Source of the DNA: Microbotryomycetes sp. JL201
Lineage: Eukaryota > Basidiomycota > Microbotryomycetes
Assembly (NCBI GenBank): GCA_033819885.1
Contig: JAQYUZ010000014.1
Coordinates: 293,303 to 357,302, forward strand
Length of the DNA stretch: 64,000 nt
Direction of reading: 5' to 3'
Part shown: positions 36,149 through 47,874 of the stretch, piece by piece
Numbering within the stretch: position 1 is the stretch's first letter
Layout: every line of letters begins with the position of its first letter
Program-made: the position numbers and the translations under genes
The notes under the pieces: generated by a model
What the model saw: the letters and a program-made list of their open reading frames with translations, nothing else
Databases searched by the model: none
What the model was told of the DNA's origin: nothing

Positions 36149-36225
36149 AGTCGAGGCTTTCGTAATGTGCTTTGCAAGATTTATCTACATACAGCACGCA
36201 TTGCGCACACCTTCCTTTTGGCTTC

Positions 36226-37022
36226 TCACAAATCCTTTTTCTCTGCGCGACGCTTGAATCCTTGATCATGGACGTTGGGACGACCTTTGCGGTTGACGAT
36301 GCCCTCGTGCGCAAACAAGAGCTGCGCAGAGGCGGTCAGTGCATTCGACGTTGAGAAATACGGCGCCCCGAGCTCACCGCCCACAATCCCCACAGCGTCA
36401 GTCCTGCACTGGGTCCGGCCAACAGCCAAAGGCCGAGGTCCCATGTGTACCATCCAAGCAGAGCGAAATACACCATCGAAACGAAAATCGTAGGTGCACG
36501 AAAAGGAGCAGTGCTCGAGGCAGCAGCCACGGCAGACGAGGCAGTCAGAGACGACGACATTGGGAGCGAGCCAGTCTAGTGATCAAACTTTGTCAGCAAA
36601 TCACTCGATACTGAAGACTTTGAATGCACATACTTGAACGACCAGGATGGCCGCCAAACTGAGTGCAGACAGGCCCGCCATTTCCGCCAAACTTCGCTCG
36701 AGCGGGTTCAATTGGCGCAAGATTTCTGCAAGTAGATTGCAAAGGTGAGCGGATAGGGTAGAACGAGGTCTCGAAGGAGGATCAGCCTGCCTGGATGGCC
36801 TTCTGCGTCGGGGGTATCGGTGAGCATTCTCGCAAAGACGAGCGACAGGATGCGTGGAAATGCGAGGCACGGCAGGCTGATCAAAGCCAAGTAGCCAGCC
36901 GCGACTAGCGAGTACAGGACGTGAGGGCCTTGTCTGATGGTCGACTTTTCGTCAGAATCGACGACAGGGCCAATGAGCGAGTCTGGGTCGAGGTCGACGT
37001 TGCTTTGAGGAGCAATAGACAT
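36226..37022 (-). CDS. Four-TM membrane protein, unknown function
   Basis: No named family recognised. It starts MSIAPQSNVDLDPDSLIGPV. Hydrophobic segments are VLYSLVAAGYLALISLPCLA, then LTFAIYLQ with an intron, LSALSLAAILVVQV, and TIFVSMVYFALLGWYTWDLG with LWLLAGPSAGLTLWGLWA. A GTGAGC intron (about 36333-36391) joins to LLFAHEGIVNRKGRPNVHDQ and a basic end, GFKRRAEKKDL. The Lys-rich C-terminus (KKDL, close to a KKxx-type signal) could favour ER location. At about 195 residues it is complete. It shares a 230-bp divergent promoter with the OsmC gene. Confidence 0.62.
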
Positions 37023-37253
37023 GATTGAACGGTTTTGACAAAGCAAGTCCAAGAAAGCTGTAAGGTTTCGCGAGATGAAGACTAGGTGCAAGGGCGCCGG
37101 CAGACAAAGCAAAATGGAAAGAAGAAAGTGACGCTGTTGGCTCGCGGCGCGCGGCTGCGGATGGGCTCCACTCGAGAGCGTCATCGACTTGCATATTTAT
37201 ACTACACGGCCAGTAAATTACTCGTGACATAACCGAAAGTACTTTGAGTCGAT

Positions 37254-38164
37254 ATGCACTCGGAGGGCCAGACGTGCTTTTTCCCCCGCAAGATCGTTGA
37301 GCACGTGAGCAGTTTCACGAGACCGGCTCCCTTTCGACTTTCCAGCGACGCGACATTGCCCCCACCACACACCAAGTTCAACACCAGCAATCGACGCACA
37401 AAAGAGCACACATCGTCAAAGATGCTCGACAGTGAAGAGTTTCGCGCGGGCCAAGCGCCCTTGAAGCAGCTCTACAGGGACCAGCCTGAGCGTGCCAAGA
37501 CCACCATGACGAGCTCGAGTCAAGTGGATGATTCTGCAAGCATCACGTGCAGCATCAAGACGGGCCAGCTGTTGAAGCAAGCCGGCTTGGCCGAAGGAGC
37601 CGGCGGCGGACAGGAGGGGCAATTGTCAGTTTCACTTGACGGCCCGCAGGCTGTTCACTGACGTACTTTGTGCAAACACACAGGTGCTCCGGGGACATGC
37701 TCCTCGAGGCATTGGTAGCTTGCGCTGGCGGTCAGTCCTCGACTATCGAGCGTTGCTGATTTCCTGATACCAGCCTGCTTGCCATAGTCACGCTCAAGGC
37801 TGTCGCCACGTCAATGGGCATTCCACTTAAGAAGGCCAACATTGTCGCAGAGGCAGATCTGGACTGGAGGTGAGCTCTCGCCCTTGGAAGGTAGGAATCC
37901 GCCACGCTTACGTAGCGAGGCGCAGGGGAACGCTCGGTATCTCGAAAGACGTTCCAGTCGGATTCACCGATATTCGACTCAAGTTTGACATTGACGCTGG
38001 CGAGACTGAGCGGGAAAAGGCATGCTCGGACCGAGATTCGAATGATTTAACGCTAACAGCGACGGATCTCGCAGCTCGAAAAGTTGGTCCAGTTGACAGA
38101 ACGCTACTGCGTCATTGCTCAGACTATTAAGGCGGCTACTCCAACCACGGCGCAGCTTATGTAG
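37254..38164 (+). CDS. OsmC-family protein
   Basis: OsmC/Ohr-fold protein; family members reduce organic hydroperoxides through a Cys pair. ATG 37254 gives a basic, Arg- and Phe-containing leader (MHSEGQTCFFPRKIVEHVSS) that could be a mitochondrial signal; ATG 37422 (MLDSEEFRAGQAPLKQLYRD) is the shorter alternative. Spliced blocks are ASITCSIKTGQLLKQAGLAE, then CSGDMLLEALVACAG with both conserved cysteines, VTLKAVATSMGIPLKKANIV, GTLGISKDVPVGFTDIRLKF, and QLEKLVQLTERYCVIAQTI. It ends KAATPTTAQLM. Four introns. The stop is only 10 bases before the end of the convergent SDR gene. Confidence 0.88.
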
Positions 38165-38174
38165 AGGTGTTCGG

Positions 38175-39213
38175 TCAAAACTTTTCTTTCGCCGGGCGCA
38201 AGTCCATTTCCATGGTCCAAGCGTCTGGCGTTTGCTGATGCAAATACATGTAGCAACGGGCGATACTCTCCGGCGAGAGTCGCTGTTGCTCGTCGTTCAT
38301 CCAACCCTCGCCAAACTTGCTGCCAAACATGATTGCCGTTCGCTTGGTCAAAATTGTGCCATCGATGATCTGCGCTGTGGGCATGAGCGCGAGCGCAGGC
38401 AGAGCTTTTGTATTGGTGGACCAACTCACAACAAAGGCTGCATGAACGCCCTGAGGACCATACTCGCGTGCAACGCTCTGCGGAAATGGTCAGTGACGAG
38501 CACCCAATGTTGGCGTGTACCCGAAACTCACGTGGACGAGCGCACGCAAACCGTGCTTGCCAGCTGCGAATGCTCCAAATTGACTCGCTCCTCGTGTGGC
38601 ACTAGTTGCGCCAGTCACGAGCAGGGTCCCACCTTTTGGCCCGTTGTCCACAGCCTGGTCCGTGAACGCCGTGATTGCCTCTTGGGCGAAAGCCGTAGCG
38701 GCAACAATGTTGATCTGCACGCTCGCTTGTATTTGCTCTTCCTTGATGTCCATGAAAGGGATCATAGACCACTGACTGGTATTCCAAATAGCCGTCCGAA
38801 TGCGCGATTCGGGCCAGCGATCGCGAATGGTACCGAATATACGTTGAATATTGACGCGATCGTATTGCTCCACGCTAAAGATCTCGGCCTGCGGGACGAT
38901 GTATCCCGGGTCAGTTTCACGTGATTTGTGGCGCGCCACCCCGCTCTAGCATGCCAGCCTGCCGGTTGACCGGTCGTGACGATCTGTTGTGCAGCTTCGA
39001 GAGCTACTAATGGCTGACCTCGCCCCCTTGTTTGATGATTTTGTCTCGCAAATCGACGACGTCTTTGCGCGGCCGGCTAACGAGTGCGATTTTGTATCTC
39101 AACTGCTGCGACCATAGCAGTGCACATGCTGCACCTGTCCCGCTGCCATTACCGAGACCAGAGACGACACAGATATTGCGCGAAGCGGCGACGACGGTCG
39201 ACGAGGAAGCCAT
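38175..39213 (-). CDS. Atypical short-chain dehydrogenase/reductase (YxxxK changed to FxxxK)
   Basis: Rossmann-fold SDR. It starts MASSSTVVAASRNICVVSGL, and GLGNGSGTGAACA forms the nucleotide-binding Gly motif. Later blocks are YKIALVSRPRKDVVDLRDKI, AEIFSVEQYDRVNIQRIFGT, IRTAIWNTSQWSMIPFMDI and GTLLVTGATSATRGASQFGA, followed by FAAGKHGLRALVHV. After an intron comes GPQGVHAAFVVVDGTILTKR, and the end is MEMDLRPAKEKF. The usual catalytic Tyr of YxxxK is Phe (FAAGK), while the upstream Ser region is kept. A fungal SDR subgroup with FAAGK exists as far as I recall, so this may be a conserved non-classical enzyme or cofactor-binding protein, not a broken gene. Four exons. Confidence 0.82.
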
Positions 39214-39476
39214 CGCGTGCGTCAAGCGGTCCGAGGGTCAGCTGGCACGGGTCAGAATATGGCGAGGAACGACAGCTTCTGGGAGCCGATTTCCAACAGA
39301 GCCGGCTGTTCCGCCGCAACCGGACCCGGTTCAAGAGCCGAGGCTCGGGTCAGATATTCAAGATACACATTTTGGCCGGTCTTTCGTTGGATATTATGCA
39401 GTACTTTTACAACATGGTACGACGAGTCGCAGCTGAATCAAGAGCAAAACCCCTATATCTAGAACTCGTATGTCTG

Positions 39477-41155
39477 TCACACCTTCCAAACTTGTTTCCT
39501 CCGCGCCTGCACGAATCGCGCCACGACCAGCAACATGGTGCCCGTCAAGCCGACGACTCCGCCAAAAGTCATCGCCGCCCAGTATTGTCCGTCGGCGGCT
39601 GTCAAAATGATGCCTGCGATCGGCGCAGACACGAGCGCGGCAATGGCCACAAAGATTGAGCCGACGCCCACTCTTGTGCCGAGCTCGGAGCTATCTCGGG
39701 CAAGAGACATCCACATTGGTGACATGACAGTGACCCAACTGCCGAAAGCGAGACCGTACACAATGTCCCAGCAGATGGCCCCGGCCGTATTTTTTGCGCC
39801 AAGCCTGTTTGGTAAGGTAAAGTTAGCGATTCCTTTGACGATTCGAACAGGAGCTTACAGTGCAAAAGTAGTGACACCGAGCGTGAGGCTGATTGGGATG
39901 GCCGTGTTGAAGACTCCGCATCGATCTGCGATAAAGCCTGCCAAGAAGCGAGAAACGGTGCCGACGCCGTTGAGGATGGCAATCTGCGCATGGAACGGGA
40001 CGTCAAACCGGTTTCAAGCGTAAATGGCCAAATGTTGCTCACGTTTGATTTGACGAGCGTGGGACTGACTCCATACTCTGCCGCGTGCTGCTGTACAAAA
40101 AACAGCGTGATGAACATGCCACCTCCCATGGACAGCGCAACGCCGAGGTACGTGAGCCAAGACATGGGCTGCTTTGCAAACAACTTGAACAACTCGAACG
40201 TTGCCGGACCGCCAGACGTCCTGACCATCTCGCGGGGCCGCATGATGGCGTTGGCGACGATGAGCAATCCGGCCGACAGGCCAGATATAGTCAAGACGGC
40301 TTTCTGAAAGCCGACCGACTCGAACATGTTGTTGAGAATGAGCGGCGTCGAGACTGCTCCGGCAGCCGCTCCAGCTGCTGCCAGGCCGACCATGGTCGCG
40401 CGCTTTTTGAGAAAGTACGATCCGACACAGCTCATTGTTGGAGAGAAGAGCGAGCCGAGACCGAGACCGCAGCAGACCGAGTATGACAGCATGAACTGGT
40501 AGTACTGTGTTGAGAATGCAAGCGAGAACGAGCCCAGGGTCCACCTGCGCAGGGCGCGTTAGCCTTTCGCCACCCTCCTGTCGGCCAGGAGCTCACAAAA
40601 GACTGCCGGCCAAGAGCTGTAGCCTGAAGCTGTGAAACTGAAGAGTTGGCACTGATTGCCCCTGGATTGCGATTGTGTGCACGTACTATCCCTTGTCAAA
40701 CAGCCTTCCTTGGACGAGCCCGCTTCCGAACGCGAAAAACAAGTGCACAGATCCGAGCCAGGACACTGTCCCCGAAGGATACGACTGTAGTTGATTCCGT
40801 TTAAAACTGCTCGTTTAGGGTTCGGGATTGGAAACGCAAGACCCGGCCCGTCAGTGCCGAAAGCTCACGCGCGGACGCGCGCGCAAAAGAGTCAAACCGG
40901 GGCCGAGACTGACTGGTCTTGCAGTACTCCGTAGCTGTTGCTGACGCCAAATGTGGCAAACAATGCCATGAATCCTCCGAGCACGACGCAATAGGCTCTT
41001 GCGCCTCCCTCGGGAAAGTAAGGCTGGTTGATCGCCAGCTTGTCGCCGACGGCGATTTGCAATTCTTTCCCCGGTTCTGCATCCTTGAGCGCATCGTCGT
41101 TCATGCTGCACTCTGTTCGACTGGACAAGCTGCTGTCTCTCGTCGTCGCGCCCAT
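39477..41155 (-). CDS. MFS transporter, monocarboxylate (MCT/SLC16)-like
   Basis: Twelve-TM major facilitator. The start is MGATTRDSSLSSRTECSM (ATG 41101, MNDDALKDAEPGKE, is an alternative). A cytosolic N-terminus leads to PEGGARAYCVVLGGFMALFA and TFGVSNSYGVLQ, the D/EGGxGW-like and FGVSxGVFQ-like opening of fungal MCT homologues. Spliced helices follow: SWLGSVHLFFAFGSG, YSVCCGLGLGSLFSPTMSCV with SYFLKKRATMVGLAAAGAA, GAVSTPLILNNMFE and SWLTYLGVALSMGGGMFITL. In the second half come GVGTVSRFLAGFIADRCG, WDIVYGLAFGSWVTVMSPM and AIAALVSAPIAGIILTAADG. It ends RFVQARRKQVWKV. Substrate is unknown; fungal MCT homologues carry carboxylates, riboflavin or remain orphan. Confidence 0.9.
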
Positions 41156-41364
41156 GGGTTGCGCGTCGATACAGATTCGACGTCGTGGGAGCTAAATCGG
41201 ACCCCTTTGAATCAGCAGACGGGCGCGCTCGTGCCGCGTCTCGGCACCGACAGAGGTGCGAGAATGCTTGCATGCATGCGACGTCCGCACGATTGCAATA
41301 TTCGGTGGAGACTGTCACAAAATTTGAACAAATAACAGGTTTCCCGTTCGAATTTTATGCTCGT

Positions 41365-41370
41365 CACGTG
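41365..41370. promoter_or_regulatory. TCACGTGA element upstream of MFS gene
   Basis: CGTCACGTGATG, about 210 bases upstream of the minus-strand MFS start and about 300 bases before the small plus-strand gene at 41674. Confidence 0.5.
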
Positions 41371-41459
41371 ATGCATCGGCTTTAAATGAATTGACTCTCT
41401 TGGCACGAGCGCGTCCCGACGCGCTTCTGGACAAGGTGCGTCGATTTCATTCGTGATGT

Positions 41460-41465
41460 CACGTG
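41460..41465. promoter_or_regulatory. Second CACGTG element in the MFS/small-gene divergent region
   Basis: TGTCACGTGCAC, 95 bases from the copy at 41365 and about 210 bases before ATG 41674. Confidence 0.45.
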
Positions 41466-41673
41466 CACTTGAAGCAGCGTGCCGCGCTCGGCTTCAAACG
41501 CGTGTTCCGACAACTTCGCGTCACCGCCTGTGGAAGCCGAAGTCGGCGAATTTGACCCAGCCCAAGTCGAAAACCCCGGCGGCTTTCACCTTGGCTTCCT
41601 TCTCTTTCCATACTCTGTTGCTTGCGCGACAATATCTCGTTTGCTCAAGCTTGCGTACGCCCATACTGCAATC

Positions 41674-42194
41674 ATGCTCGCATCCCGCCTCGCTTCCCGG
41701 CTCGCTTCGACCAAGCCGCCCCACCGGTCGTTTGCCCTCCAAGCAGGATCGCGCTCGGGCTCGTGCCCGGTCAATGGAATCACCCAGGCTTCCGTCACAC
41801 TAGCAGTTGTTCTATCATGCGTGAGTGACCGTCTTGTCGCGGCCCAGCGGATGGCGTGCTCCTTGCGCTCGCGTGACCGCTCAGTTGCTCAATGCTGACT
41901 GTAACCCTCGACCGGAATATGCCGTAGTTGTACCTGAGCTCCCACGTTGATGCATTTGATGCAGCATACGCTCCCCGAAGCGGCTTGCACTACTTGCCAG
42001 CGACCCGTTCCGCGACCGCAGCCGGATCTGCCGCTGCCCTCGGCCGAAAGTTTTCGCTCTCGGAAACCGTCTCGGGGGCCAACAATGGCGTCAGAGTATC
42101 TTCGTCGTGCGCCTCTACCAAAGCGTCTGCGGCATCGCCGTTCACGGTCGTCAACGAGCTTCGGTCGGCTGGTATTCTTGGTCGGTTTCATTAG
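41674..42194 (+). CDS. Possible small mitochondrially targeted protein, unknown
   Basis: Proposed from two exons. Exon 1 starts MLASRLASRLASTKPPHRSF, an Arg/Ser/Leu-rich amphipathic leader typical of mitochondrial import, and runs to LAVVLSC. A GTGAGT donor (about 41821) and a CCGTAG acceptor (about 41927) keep phase 0 and join LYLSSHVDAFDAAYAPRSGL. The rest is Ala/Ser-rich (TAAGSAAALGRKFSLSETVS) and ends NELRSAGILGRFH. No family recognised. Low complexity makes a spurious gene possible, although both exons stay open across a good splice pair. Confidence 0.38.
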
Positions 42195-42650
42195 CCGTAA
42201 CCCATAAGTCGGCCCTTGTATGTACGCTATCGGTCTTCTAAGTAGCAGTGCCCATTTCGTTGTTTTCCTTCGTTTTTTTTTTTTTTTTTTGTTGCCATAT
42301 TTTATTGCGTTGTTCGTCTGCTCACAGAATGCACGCATGTACGCACGCATGCACGCGCGCACGCAGTCGGACCGTTTGGACCAGCGAGCAAGATGGGTCA
42401 TTCAGTATTCAATGGTCATTGCAATTCGATTCACGACGACTTGCCTGGCTCGATCAATTGAAAGTGATCGACAGCGAGCTGACCCCGGCGAGTTGGGGCG
42501 GTTCGCCATTACGACCCGAGAACTTTCGCACACGCGCAGCACTATTCGAGTGGATAGAGTCTTGTTCAAGCACCTGTTGCCACGCCTGTTCCTTATCTGT
42601 AGTCGGGACAGCGACGGCGCACGCGAGGCCGGCGCACGGTACACGACGGC
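42195..42650. other. Region upstream of TRS120 with poly-T and alternating purine-pyrimidine tract
   Basis: Contains an 18-20 base T run at about 42273-42292, and at 42328-42366 a stretch of alternating (A/G)(C/T) steps made of CATGCACG-like units. It should hold the TRS120 promoter and its unresolved first exon. No other gene is supported. Confidence 0.5.
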
Positions 42651-45600
42651 AAGCTGGACCCCTCTGCATTCTCGGATGCGGCCAGGATCAATGTCTTGCT
42701 CGTGCCTGTGCATCCGATCAAGCGCAAGACGTTTGAGCGGCATGTGAGGCAGCTGTCGGCTTTCAACAGGATCCCGCTCGCCGACGTACCAGCAGATCCG
42801 CGCGGAAACAGAGGTAAGAGCTGAGAGGGCTTGCCAAGGCGTACAAGTCCCTGGCCTGTGCTTCAAAGCACGACCGATCGGCTCGGACGATGGGGGGCTC
42901 CACCAGGCCTGGCCGAGCCTTGGACGACAAGTCCTTCTCGTGCACAAATTGATTGACCATCTGTCCACACCCGCACTCGCAGCTATCTTTTCGGCGGGAT
43001 CGGACGCGCCCGGCTCGCTCTTGTTTGATTTCTTGACGCCAACAACGTACGCCGCTTCACACTCGCTCGCGTTTCTGTCAGAGTTTCAGCTACACAGGCG
43101 CGTTCATGGCATCATTGGCATCATGGACGCGTCCGAGTATGCCAACAAGACGCTCGAAGACGCTCTCGCGAGCTTTCAAAACTCGCTCAAGCAGTTGCCA
43201 CGCATGTTTGCAACAAAAGTGTACGGGTTCAACCCAAACGACGCACAGCTGGAGCAGGGACGCAAGATGAAAGAGAGCGAAGGGCTCGTCATGGTGCCAT
43301 CGATCGAAGACACGTCATTTTATCTCTATACGCTCATTGCCGATTTTGCGAGCGCCGTATTGTTTGACTTTTCCAACATGGTAAGAATCGTCGGTCTCTC
43401 GGTTATTTGTGCTGACACGTCTCTTGTCAAAGGCGGCACAACTCGAGTCGAGGTCGACTATTTCCACGCCCCAGCCACAACCTGGCCTCCGGAACCCATT
43501 CTCGTTCGTCCCAAACAAGCCCACTGCAAAGCAGCAAATTTCGACATATACGTCGCCTACGACACCAATAGTTCCAAAAACGCAACAAGCTGTCGACCCG
43601 CTCAGTGTCGGCCTGACCGCGCCGCCACAGTCTCGCACTGCGCTTGGTCTATGGGGCGGCAGTTCGGCAGGCAACCAGGAAGGATACCTTTACGGCAACA
43701 GTATTCAAAGCAACGTGTCTGTCCAGCCTGGCGTATCGCCAAGCCCGCCTCCAGCGTCGTCAATCATCGATTCAAAATCACGGAAACGGATAGCGGGGCG
43801 TGAACGCAAGCTGATGGGTGACATGTGGCTGCTCGCTGGCAGGCTCGGCGAGGCAGTCAGCTGGTCAGCTTGGACGTGCTCAATTCATGGTCATGGTGCT
43901 AAATTGCATTCGGTGTTCTCAGCTACAATGAGGCAATCACTCTAACCAAGACGTGGGCTGATCAAGTCTGGCAAGCTTCGGCCCTGGAAGGCTTGGCGGT
44001 CGCGACAGTCTTGCAAGCGTTTCAGCCGCAGCAAACGGGCAAAGTAAGCACGACGTGGATGCGCAACCGAGTCGAGCTCACCCTCGTTAGCGCGTCCAGG
44101 GACACAAGAGGCAGCCGTCTCGGCCACGCACATCTACGCCACCACCTTTTGCTCCACCTCCTGACACGTCAACCTTTTTGTCGTTGATACCTGAAAAGCT
44201 GTCGACGGCCGTTTCGCTCTACGAAAAGATGTTGCCGTCTCTTGGCCCGGACCAACCTCCTCCAGATCCCGACAGCTCTCATCCGCTCGTCTACGCTGAA
44301 GCCTGTCTCAGGGTGGTTCAATTTTACATGGCCGTGTGGGAAGCCGGTGGCAAGATCGATGTGGCGATCGAGCGACTTGTCGTGCGCAAACAGGATCCTC
44401 ACGCGAGCGCGACGCCCGAGGAACAAGCCAGGCTCGCAGCAACGCGCTCGCTGTCTCCGAGCAACAATGTTCCGCGATCAAGCATTGCGAGTTTCGTCAG
44501 TCTCGCCTACAGCCCGTACTTGTCATCTCTCGCGTTGCCGGTCAGGTTGCGCATCGTTGGGGAGATTGCGAGTGTGTTTGGCAAGATAGGGTACCGGCGC
44601 AAGGAAAGCTTTGTACTCAGAGAGCTCGCTGCTCTGTGTGCCGAAGGTGTTGCTGGCAAATCAGTCGAAACCGTCTCGCGCGCTCAAGCTCCGTCGCCAA
44701 TTGCGGAAGAAACGTTTGACGAGACGGGCGAGCCCGGGCATCCCGCGAGACCGGGTATCAACCCGCTGCTTGTGAAGAATCAATCGGCCGAATCTCGAAG
44801 CATTGTTCGGACAGCGACGGATGCGACCGGCAACGACAGCATCGTCCGCATCGCGGAAAAAGTCTGCACGGCTTTCGGCATCAGGGTCGTGCCTAGAGCC
44901 CGAGACGAGAATCAAGATCAGAGACGCAGCTTGATTCAAGGAGAATTGGAGGCTACCGGTTCGGCACGACAACCACGGCAATTTGGCTGGCCTGCTCTAC
45001 AAGTCGGTATCCTGCAAGATGTTATCCGGGTGGCTGAAGCTCTTCCAGGTACGTCTTTCGTTTGTTCGATTGGGGTCCGTCGGCGCTAACGATCAAGGTA
45101 GACTATCAATCGGCGATACGTTTCACAATTACCGCTTTACGCGCATTGTCTGGCGCTCTGACCCCAGTCGAGCAATACGAACTTTCTCAGAATATTCCTC
45201 GCGTCTTTGCAGCCGCGAACAGGCGAGGGGCGACGTTCGAGCTCGAGTACTGGGGCCCGACTCGACTACTGATGAGCCTGGAGCTTGTTCCGTGAGCCGG
45301 CAAGAGATTCCCTGGAGTAGACGTGTGCTTGACAATCTCCCGCTGTACAGGCTATCTTCCAACCGTGTCCCGACAGAACATGCGACGTCGGAAATGGCCG
45401 GTGCTGAACCGGTAAAGGTTGAAGCGACCAAAAAGGACCCCTTCATTTTTAACCCAAAGCGCGCGACGACATCGGCCAAGACGCGCATGACGATTGTTCA
45501 AAACGAGCCCGTCGAGGCGTTTGTCACGCTGCAAAACACTTTTTTGTTTGACCTCGAAGTCAAGAGCATAGAGTTGAGGTGAGGTGACGGACGAGTGCCG

Positions 45601-47759
45601 AGCATAGCGATCTCGCGCGCTGAACCGCTGCGTCAATACAGCACATCCGGTGTCGGATTTATAAGCGAACCTGTGCCGACGGTCGTGCCTCCCGGTTCTT
45701 TCCACACGGTTCGACTGCGGGGCACGCCACTTGAAGCTGGGTGCCTGACGGTCCGAGGCTGTTGGATCCAGCTCGTCGGCTGTCCGAGCAGGGAATTTTT
45801 GTTACCGGTTTGGTCAGAGGAAGCCGAGACGAAGCGACAGCGTGCCGAGATGCTCGACACTCGCAGAGAGCGAGTCAAAAAGCAAGGTCTGTCGGCGTTT
45901 GCCAGTCATTCGAATGGCGAGGACGATGGCGAGACGCGCGACATGACCTTTTTGGAGTGTTCTGTCGTTCCGGAAATGCCGTTGATGTGGATGCGATCGA
46001 CGTCGCTGACCCATGGTGCTCTGATGCTGTACGATGGCGAAAGGTGAGTGCATGTATGTGCCCGGACTCGTGCTTGTCGGACTAAAAGGCGCTACGGACA
46101 GGACAACGATCCGGATCGCACTCGAGAATACGTCGCCTTTGCCGGTTGACTTTGTCAAGTTGAGCTTTGCAGACTCGCACGCCGTCATGACCGAAGCGTA
46201 CCTGGCCGACAATGAACATTCGGCGTCGGACGCGTACGAAATTGAGTCGGACAACCTGTACCGGCCAGTGTTTAGTTGGAAACAGTTGGACGGGGCTCAA
46301 ATGGTCGATGCAGGATCATCAGTCGTCCTCGAGGTTCAGTGTCTTGGAAAAGCTGGCTGGTGAGCGCTCTTGTACGTTTGGCAAGCGTGGCCTGACTGTC
46401 GATTCGTGACAAGCTCAAACGGCACTGCCAACATTGATTATGCGTATGTTGAACGAGACGCTGTCAAAGGCGCTGGCGTCTTTTACACTCGACGGCTAGT
46501 ACTCGATGTTTTCATGACGGTTCACCGCGCCCTGGTCGCGCACACGCTCGACATCCAACGGCTCAAAGCGCTTCCCGAATCTGCCACGACTCGCGGGCGC
46601 AGTGCCAGCGTCGTTCAACTCGGTCGCAAAGGCGCTGCGCTCGATCAGCGGCTCGAAGACAATTTCAAAGACGTCGACGACGGCGAGCATTGCCTCGTCG
46701 CGATTGACGTCATGAACACGTTCGGAAAGCCGTTCGAAGTCAAAGTGCAACGCAAGGAGGATGGCAGGTCGAGCCGATTATTTGTGTAGCAACGCTTTCG
46801 CTGACTCGGTTCGCGCAGAGCACGACTTTTTCTCAGTCAGACAGCGTATCGAGCCAGGCGCTACGCTTCGGTGAGACTTGACGGCGCCACTAAGGTACCT
46901 GCCGAGCTGATCATGATTCGTCCGCCAGCATGCTGCTGCGACTGGACCGTTTCCTGCTGCCAGCTTGTGCGTGCAACGAGCCAATTCCGTCCTTGTCACA
47001 ACGACAATTTGTCGTTTCCAAGTCTGTACAAAGCGCGCAAGAAGAACGATGGACTCGTGAGCTGTTCTGGTACCGCGAGGCGCTGCTCCAGAAGATCAAG
47101 GCCACCTGGAACGAGGTGAGACGAATCCCACACTGCCCGATACCCAGCTGACCTCAGTATGACGCGCAGGTCGGCAGCCTGCGCACGGGTGAGATTTTGC
47201 TGCGCAGCTTGCAGCTGACGAAACCGATGCTTGAGACGCTGCGGTCGGACGACATTGAGGTTGAGATGTGTTTGCAAGAGAACCCGGCGGCCGAGCCGGA
47301 TTCTTTTGAATTGCAAGGTCAAGGCCAACGACTCGTGTACACTGCCGCGTCAAACGAGTTTATCGACGTGGCTATCTCGATTGAAAACAATACGGGTGAG
47401 CCTATTGTCGATTCGCGATCGAGACTGGCCCAGCGCTGAGTCTTTTGGCTTGGACAGACAATGTGCTCGACATGACCGTTCGGCTCGATGTGCGCCCACC
47501 TGAAGCGGCTCGATCGCCCGCTCAAACTGCCGCGCACCTCAGTCGCCACATTATTGTCGAAGGCATCTCCCCGACTCGCGTTCCCACCTTGCAACCCGGT
47601 CAGAGTCAACGGGTCGTCTTGTCTGTTTGTTTCTTGTCCGAGGGCGAGTTTGTGATCGGTTGCGTTGCCGAAGAGCGGGTCCCGATGAGTGGAGAGGACG
47701 AGCGCGATCACAAAACTGCAAGGTGCAAGGAGCCACTTTTGATAGAGGTAAACAGGTAG
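42651..47759 (+). CDS. TRS120: TRAPPII complex subunit TRS120 (TRAPPC9 homologue)
   Basis: A large subunit of TRAPPII, a Rab11/Ypt31 guanine-exchange complex at the late Golgi. The 5' exon is unresolved; the recognisable N-terminus reads LDPSAFSDAARINVLLVPVH, then PIKRKTFERHVRQLSAFNRI. Landmarks matching TRAPPC9 in order are LSEFQLHRRVHGIIGIMD, VMVPSIEDTSFYLYTLIADF, the RKRIAGRERKLMGDMWLLAG block, WADQVWQASALEGLAVATVL, PVRLRIVGEIASVFGKIGYR with KESFVLRELAAL, and YQSAIRFTITALRALSGALT. Beta-sandwich regions with VVPPGSFHTVRLRGTPLEAG, RTTIRIALENTSPLPVDFVK and VEGISPTRVPTLQPGQSQRV follow. It ends KEPLLIEVNR. About 1,300 residues over a dozen exons, the usual size. Read-through frames are interrupted only at introns. 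Confidence 0.9.
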
Positions 47760-47874
47760 CATGTGTGTAGTATGTTGTACGATTGCGAGCGACTCCTAAA
47801 AGAGGCGCCCCACAAGCGAGAGCTGCGACGTCATCGGTGCTCGCTTTCTGACCAGGACGGCCGCTTTGTCGAGG

